DNA from: Periplaneta americana
Taxonomy: Eukaryota > Arthropoda > Insecta > Blattodea > Blattidae
Reading direction: 5' to 3'
Assembly: GCF_040183065.1 (NCBI RefSeq)
Contig: NC_091122.1
Coordinates: 77,360,955-77,424,954 of the forward strand
Length of the DNA: 64,000 nt
Shown piece after piece: positions 59,458 to 64,000 of the stretch (positions are counted from its first letter, which is position 1; each line of letters opens with the position of its first letter). The notes beneath the pieces were generated by a model. It was not told the origin of the DNA. It did not search any database and was given only the letters and a program-made list of their open reading frames with translations. The position numbers and the translations under genes were made by a program.

Positions 59458-60143
59458 CCATGTTGGATTTTGCCCGTCTTCTAGGAAATTACCGTCTTCT
59501 CATTACTATCCGATTTCTGTCAGTACACTGCAGCACATTCACAGCGTAAAACTCTTTCTATTAACTGAAACAAACCAGCAGTAGGCTAGTATCATATAAT
59601 GCATTAATAGCACTACATTTCATAGAACAATTGAAGGATTGCAGTATAATCGACGTTTGTGAAATATTCCTGGAAGAATTCTATCCACGAGTCTATAAAA
59701 ATAATAAATATCTCCGGCAATTTAACTCTTTTTATTTTATCAAAATTATTCGAGTAACGGTACTACTGTTAACTGTAAAGTCAAATTTTCTAAAATAAGT
59801 CTTTTCGGGAACGACACTTCTTTACTATTGCGTTACCAAGCTAGGGTACGCCGCCATCCTTTCGTAACGCAACTGTAAAGAATTAAACCGGGAACAACAT
59901 ATTTAGTCTTGTCAGATTCTGTCCCACGAATTTTAAATGTCTGACCAACTTAACTTAGCTATATACAAAAATAAGATGTTCGTTCATGCCCAAAGTGTAT
60001 AGGCCTATTAACTCTGTTAGCTTACCTTTAAAGCTCTTGGCGTAATTGCAGTTAGGCCTAATACACTCTTGTAATTCAACACAGAAGTCGGTTCATCATG
60101 TGGTAGTGGTAGAAGCAAGCTAATCGCGTTCTGAAGTTTATCC

Positions 60144-60905
60144 CTTGAAACAATTACAGATCTCAGTTTAAATTAAAAAAAAAACATGATGGTGCAGTTA
60201 AGCTGCATCTACACGGTTGTTTTTCATGCTCGTACGCACGCAGTCAGGGAAGAATATTGAAGGAATCAAGTTTAAAGCGCTTGTTGAATTAAGGTACATT
60301 AAAATTTTCTATCTACAAGGTACGCCATATTGCTTGAATTTGTGAAGTTGAAAGAAAAGCTGAACCGTGTAGATGATGTGAAGTCTTATAATCTCAAACG
60401 TATTTATTTCTTACCTTTAACGTTGCGAATTATTTCTTGTTACAAGAAAGCACCAGTAACTTCTAAATTAACTCGATCTGTTCAAATTTCTTCCTTAAGC
60501 AGCCATGTTCGTCCATTCCATAATTTATACAAGATTTAAACAGAATAGGAATGCCAACATCCAACAATTGATCAACTGAACAAATTAGGTTAATAGGTCA
60601 TACACAGTAGACTAATATGGCTACTTTTTCCTCGAATGAAAATGCAAATTGGCTATATAATAATAGTAATAATAATCCGAATATTATAAAACTGACACAT
60701 TCTGTAAATAATGAATATTAATAATATCTATTTAAAACTGTCATATTGGCAAAACTTATAACCAAAGAACTTTCGAAACCAAAGAGTTTTGTACTGCTAA
60801 TTTTACAAACTCTGTGATAGAAGACAGCCAGCGCTGTCCTGACCACATGCGGCAAACTAAGGAACATCTATGAGCATCCAACATCTATTATTTGAGTTAA
60901 ACCCC
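60144..60905. other. Upstream part of copy B, no intact exon
   Basis: It contains the counterpart of the first exon's donor (about 60415) and the shared upstream region. The short plus-strand frame at 60330-60539 is a shadow of that exon. Confidence 0.4.
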
Positions 60906-61118
60906 ACTTGCGTCTAGAGCACAAACCATCAAAAGCTTCCACTTGAGTAAGTAGTTAGAATTGCACTCAGCAAGTGGCAGTGGTGTTATAGCTTTCGTAT
61001 AAATATAATCTTTTGGCGCTAGATGGCGGTAACACTAAAGCCGAAAATAGTGACTGTGTTTTAGTTCAAGTTAAAAGTTATTGTATTCGTGTTAAAATGA
61101 GGTGTTAACAGTTAAATA
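60906..61118 (+). other. Sequence upstream of the zinc-finger fragment
   Basis: No repeat is recognised. It includes 'ggcgctagatggcgg' near 61015, a motif type often seen near insect promoters, and could be the 5' end of the element from which the zinc-finger fragment comes. Confidence 0.3.
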
Positions 61119-61345
61119 ATGGGGAAAAAATTTGTTTGCAAGCTGTGCAACAGAGACTATGATTATTATAATAACCTTAGGTAGCATGTAAATAGATCTC
61201 ATCCTGGGACAGTAGACGAAATTGCTCCTAAACTGAGACAAACTGACTTGAGTAAATACAAGTTTAAATGTTCTTATTGTGACAAAATGTTTATTCAAAA
61301 ATATCATGCTACATTTCATGAGCGGAAAATTCATGGATTGTCCTC
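61119..61345 (+). pseudogene. C2H2 zinc-finger fragment, plus-strand part
   Basis: From ATG at 61119 the frame reads MGKKFVCKLCNRDYDYYNNL, stop, HVNRSHPG, then DEIAPKL and KFKCSYCDKMFIQKYHATF, HERKIHG. Two fingers are complete: C-x2-C-x12-H-x4-H for both, apart from the TAG at 61182-61184 between Arg and the first His of finger 1. After about 61340 the plus-strand sense is lost and the family continues on the opposite strand. The layout of two fingers at the very N terminus resembles MULE/SWIM-type transposase-derived proteins of insects. Confidence 0.6.
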
Positions 61346-61588
61346 TAACTCAGCTCTTCATGAAAGTAAAAAGTATATTCATGGGTATACCCTTTCAAAT
61401 TTGAATAACTTTTAACAATAGTATATTTGGAAAATGATTCCTTTTCAATATTACACTTCCATTTATCATACTGGTCCCTATTTTGAAATTCTACAGTCTA
61501 TCAACTGTAATAGAATGTACTGTATGCAAATGATTACATAATTCTTCTGTTGATCCACAAGTAAAATTACATAAAGGACACACAGATT
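61346..61588 (-). pseudogene. C2H2 zinc-finger fragment, inverted part
   Basis: The minus strand encodes a third finger (VCPLCNFTCGSTEELCNHLH, then TVHSI: C-x2-C-x12-H-x4-H). After a frameshift at a TAG it continues EFQNRDQYDKWKCNIEKESF, SKYTIVKS and GYTHEYTFYFH. The module 'EFQ-x6-WK-x2-IE-x5-Y' is familiar from SWIM/MULE-type transposase relatives, downstream of the fingers. The piece reads as the direct continuation of 61119-61345 but flipped, which indicates a local inversion of about 245 bp. It butts directly against the LINE at about 61588. Confidence 0.55.
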
Positions 61589-62986
61589 TTGTAATAACTG
61601 ATTATGAACATGATCAGGACCAGGTGATTTCGTAGGGTTTAGATCTTTTATTATGTTTCTTACTTCTGAAGGACAAATAATTTCTGGTGAACTTTCTGGA
61701 CGTTTACTGAAATAGTTTTGAAGTATGAATTCTACATCACGAGTGAAATTAGCATTACATTTTGCAAGACTGTTTGTTTGAAACCGTGATTGTAAATCTC
61801 TGGCAATAATATCTGCTTTGCCTTGATCGCTATACACTACTGTTCCATCATAGTTCTTCAGCGCATGGTTTTCAGGTCTGGTTCTTTTCCCTGTCAAGGC
61901 ACGACTAATTTTCCACAATTTTGAAGGTTCTGATTCACAAAGAAGAAGTTTTTCATCAAAATTATCCTGTCTGAGTTCTGTAAGTAAGTTCTTGACTTCT
62001 TTTTGAATTTTGTTCAGTGCAGTTTTATCTGCACGAATCTTGTATTTCTGCCATCTTCTTCTGAGTACCCTTTTACGACTTAGAAGTGATTCAAGTTCTA
62101 TATTTTTATATTGCACTTGTTTATATGACTTGTAATGAGTAACTCTTTCGAAGGCATCTTTAATTGTATATGTGTATATTTGTATAGCTGTATCTATATC
62201 ACTTTAAGTTTGAATTGTTGGATTTTCAGGGATATTGGCAAGAATTTCTTTGTATAAATCCCAATCCGTAATTCTTTCACTCCTCGTGAAAAGTGTGTGA
62301 CCTTCGCTCGAATCAATGGTTAGTAGTACAGGATTGTGATCAGAATTTAAGTCAGCTGTTGTAACAGACAGTATGTTTGCAGTATGATGAAATAGGGCCA
62401 CATCTAGAATATCAGGTGCAGATCTAGCATTGTGAGGGTAAAATGTTGGGATGTCAGGAGTTACAATTGCATAATTATTTTGAGTACTGTGAATCTGTAA
62501 GACTTTCCCTCTTGAGTTCTGAGTTAAAGAGTTCCAACTTTGATGTTTAGCGTTTAAATCTCCTAGAATAATGAAATTTTTGGTAGTATGTATGAGCTTA
62601 TCTAAGTCTGATAAGAGCAAAGGTTTTGTAGGTTGGTTGTACACAGCTGCTATTGTTGTTTCACGATGATTGAGCAATATAGTTATGGCAGTAAATTCAA
62701 CATTTTCCAGGTTCGATATTTTAATAGGATTGTGAGAAATAGTTTTCTTAATTAGTATTGCAGTTCCACCACCTGGTTTATTTTTCCTATCAGTTCTGTA
62801 GATTTTATAATTCTTGATTTTTATATTGTCTGTTCGATTTAAATGTGTTTCATTTACACAAGCAATGTCAACAGTGTTGAATTGCAAGAACTTTGTAAAT
62901 TCGAATAGTTGATTTTTCAGTCCGTTTGCATTGAAGTTTAAAATAATAAGTGGTTTTGAAATTACTGATTTAGGGTGTGCAGCCAT
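61589..62986 (-). pseudogene. LINE ORF2: endonuclease and start of RT
   Basis: From the ATG at 62986 the AP-type endonuclease shows ILNFNANGLKNQ, CVNETHLNRTD, GGGTAILIKK, AAVYNQP, ILGDLNAKHQSWN, PDILDVALF and LNSDHNPVLL, so the active-site residues (N, E, D-x-N, SDH) are all present. One in-frame TAA (62204-62206) interrupts the linker after NPTIQT. The same frame resumes at once (KYKNIELESLLS-like region, KLWKISRALTGKR) and reaches the RT start (EVRNIIKDLNPTKSPGPDHV). The frame then enters the zinc-finger fragment. Confidence 0.8.
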
Positions 62987-63962
62987 CTGCAGTTGAGAAG
63001 GTCAGTACACTTTCTATCAGAATAATAATTTTAGAACATGTGTCATTACATTGTCCAAGCTTTTGTGAAACTTCACTTAATTTCTTTAAAATTTGTTGCA
63101 GGTTTATGTTTTTGAAAATATTCAGAATGGATTTCAAATCCTCCATGGGGGACGAAGTATTTGATGTGTACATATTTTGTTGGCTTTGAGGGAACCTTCT
63201 CTTTGGCAGTGGAGGAAATTCTTTATTATTGAGTGCAGGAGGCATTGATTGTTGTACAGGCTTACTTGATAATCTCATATTGAAAAGGTCAATATGTTTT
63301 TTAAAAACTGGACATTCTCTGTAGTTTGAGGTGTGCTCTCCCTGACAATTTGCACATTTAGGGGTATAATCAGGCCCTTTGAATGGAAAATGAGCTATTA
63401 AATGTTTATCCCCACATTTTAAGCATCTTGGTTCTCGTTTACAACCTGAAAATACATGTCCAAAAGATTGGCAATTATGACATTGACGTAAACGAGGTTG
63501 AGGGTTATAAGCCTCAACTTTAATGACGATGTTGTTTATGCTGTTTAATTGCAATATTTCTCTTGATTTTGGATTATTTTCCAATGTAATTTGAAAGATG
63601 GGTAATCTGTAAGAATAATTCTCATCATTTTTGTTTTGTATCCATTGTTGAACATTCAATACTGGAAAGTTGAGAGACTTAAGTTCGTCTGAAATTTCCG
63701 CTTCTGTGATATTGGGTGGAAGATTTTTAATCAGAACTCTTATCGGACGATTGTTGGTCGAAGTAAAAGAATAAAATTCATATTTGTTAGCACTGAAAAT
63801 ATCCACGAGTCTATTGTAATCTTTATCATTATCGCACAAATATTTGATACCTTCATTGGAATAAACAATTCTTAGGTTGCCCTGTAGGTTGGTGCGGAAT
63901 TTCTGATTTTCGGAGAAGAAATTGGGTAGTTTTGTAGTTAAAACAATGGGTGGAGGTTTCAT
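62970..63962 (-). CDS. LINE ORF1, gag-like RNA-binding protein
   Basis: The frame is intact, 330 residues from ATG at 63962. A pre-C2HC module comes first (about residues 72-150: PIRVLIKNLPPNITEAEISD, NVQQWI), then three zinc knuckles (CHNCQSFGHVFSGC, CLKCGDKHLIAHFPF, CANCQGEHTSNYREC). The second knuckle lacks its last Cys (Phe in its place). A Pro-rich stretch (PPLPKRRFPQSQ) and a likely helical tail (LNIFKNINLQQILKKL) follow. This is the Jockey-clade ORF1 layout; such proteins bind LINE RNA and carry it to the nucleus. Its stop overlaps the ORF2 start by 17 nt, which suggests coupled translation. Confidence 0.85.
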   Translation of the reverse strand: MKPPPIVLTTKLPNFFSENQKFRTNLQGNLRIVYSNEGIKYLCDNDKDYNRLVDIFSANKYEFYSFTSTNNRPIRVLIKNLPPNITEAEISDELKSLNFPVLNVQQWIQNKNDENYSYRLPIFQITLENNPKSREILQLNSINNIVIKVEAYNPQPRLRQCHNCQSFGHVFSGCKREPRCLKCGDKHLIAHFPFKGPDYTPKCANCQGEHTSNYRECPVFKKHIDLFNMRLSSKPVQQSMPPALNNKEFPPLPKRRFPQSQQNMYTSNTSSPMEDLKSILNIFKNINLQQILKKLSEVSQKLGQCNDTCSKIIILIESVLTFSTADGCTP

Positions 63963-64000
63963 TGTTTTTTATTGTACAGAGTTTGACGTTGGAGACATTT

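Larger units (their letters stand above)
58364..59493. mobile_element. 1130-bp inverted-repeat DNA element (MITE-like)
   Basis: The ends are GTAATTTCATAGAAGACGGG and GTAATTTCCTAGAAGACGGG (inverted, 21 of 22 matching including GCA beyond). The element is flanked by a perfect 8-bp duplication gtcttctc (58356-58363 and 59494-59501), and the empty site is visible in copy A near 50980. It carries a 159-bp tandem duplication (58488-58805) and a long foldback near its right end. No transposase frame is present. An 8-bp duplication fits hAT or P-like elements, but the ends do not begin CA, so the family stays open. Confidence 0.88.
56987..60143 (-). pseudogene. Pseudogene copy of the small spliced gene
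   Basis: The exons correspond to copy A: last exon 57188-56987 (two codons longer: YACQMW against YHMW), exon 3 at 59564-58308, exon 2 at 60143-60026. Exon 3 lacks an 11-bp stretch containing the start ATG and is split by the 1130-bp inverted-repeat element. Splice signals survive (cttac and acceptor AG), and the last exon stays open through 62 codons after its first Met, so the loss looks fairly recent. Substitutions against copy A include E-N-P for E-S-P and M for R in the HPYRR motif. Confidence 0.7.
53989..60905. repeat. Duplicated unit, copy B (6.92 kb)
   Basis: Second copy of 46710-52566, in the same orientation, offset 7279 bp at its left end. It is longer because it holds a 1130-bp inverted-repeat element (58364-59493) and a segment of about 340 bp that copy A has lost. 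After 60905 the two copies part company: copy A continues 'cctggtttgaacc' and copy B 'acttgcgtctag'. Confidence 0.88.
61589..64000 (-). mobile_element. Jockey-type LINE, 5' part only, runs off the window
   Basis: In the minus direction: a short 5' region at the window edge, ORF1 (63962-62970), ORF2 overlapping it by 17 nt (from 62986), and an abrupt end in the early reverse transcriptase at about 61589 (PTKSPGPDHVHNQLLQN). Later RT motifs, 3' untranslated region and tail are missing. Losing the 3' end rather than the 5' end is the reverse of normal LINE truncation and points to later rearrangement or deletion. Confidence 0.82.

Noticed and set aside
53989-60905. Simple tandem duplication of 7279 bp as the sole explanation of the two units
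   Set aside because: The last 1.4 kb before copy B is not repeated after copy B, and copy A is bordered by its own 12-bp direct repeat. A tandem event followed by deletion remains possible but is not required.

Overview
The window looks like a repeat-dense stretch of an insect nuclear genome, most likely a cockroach or termite (Blattodea). The reasons are AT-rich sequence, exon-intron structure with GT-AG junctions, several LINE groups, tRNA-derived SINEs, (AAT)n tracts, and a SINE tail containing 'cgctaaataacc' and 'gttgatacagtgtcg', which I remember from cockroach-type sequence. The species is an inference. I see no bacterial genes, CRISPR arrays or operons.

Layout. About 56% of the window (1-1097, 6019-29920, 31473-36136, 39613-45641) is one tandem satellite with a monomer of about 345 bp, roughly a hundred copies, all in one orientation. 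It has higher-order structure: a 3.83-kb block of about 11 monomers occurs twice in tandem (21425-25256 and 25257-29108), and an ordered trio of monomer subtypes recurs elsewhere. Three insertions split the array: a 4.9-kb terminal-inverted-repeat element (1098-6018) that carries a head-to-head pair of tRNA-like repeats; a 1.55-kb pogo/Tigger-like DNA transposon with TA target duplication (29921-31472), itself hit by a SINE; and a 3.5-kb CR1/Jockey-group LINE (36137-39612) flanked by a 7-bp duplication.

From 45642 on the DNA is not satellite. It holds a THAP-domain scrap (46208-46327) and then two copies of a 5.9-6.9-kb unit (46710-52566 and 53989-60905). Each unit carries a foldback, LINE 3'-end pieces in both orientations including an RNase H domain, and a small multi-exon gene on the minus strand. 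Copy A keeps clean splice sites and an open frame (103 residues from the ATG in its third exon, or longer). Copy B is a pseudogene: it lost the segment holding that ATG, and a 1130-bp inverted-repeat element with an 8-bp target duplication sits in the same exon. Between the copies lies a spacer with a SINE bounded by an 11-bp duplication.

The right end (60906-64000) has a scrambled fragment of a C2H2 zinc-finger gene, probably from a MULE/SWIM-like transposase family, with an inverted middle part. It abuts a minus-strand Jockey-type LINE whose 5' half (gag-like ORF1 with zinc knuckles, endonuclease, start of RT) runs off the window edge and whose 3' half is missing.

The only candidate working host gene is the small spliced gene in copy A. 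The other coding signals belong to mobile elements. I did not find a convincing new biological system. The best leads are the gene/pseudogene unit, the promoter-like termini of the 4.9-kb element, and the higher-order organisation of the satellite.
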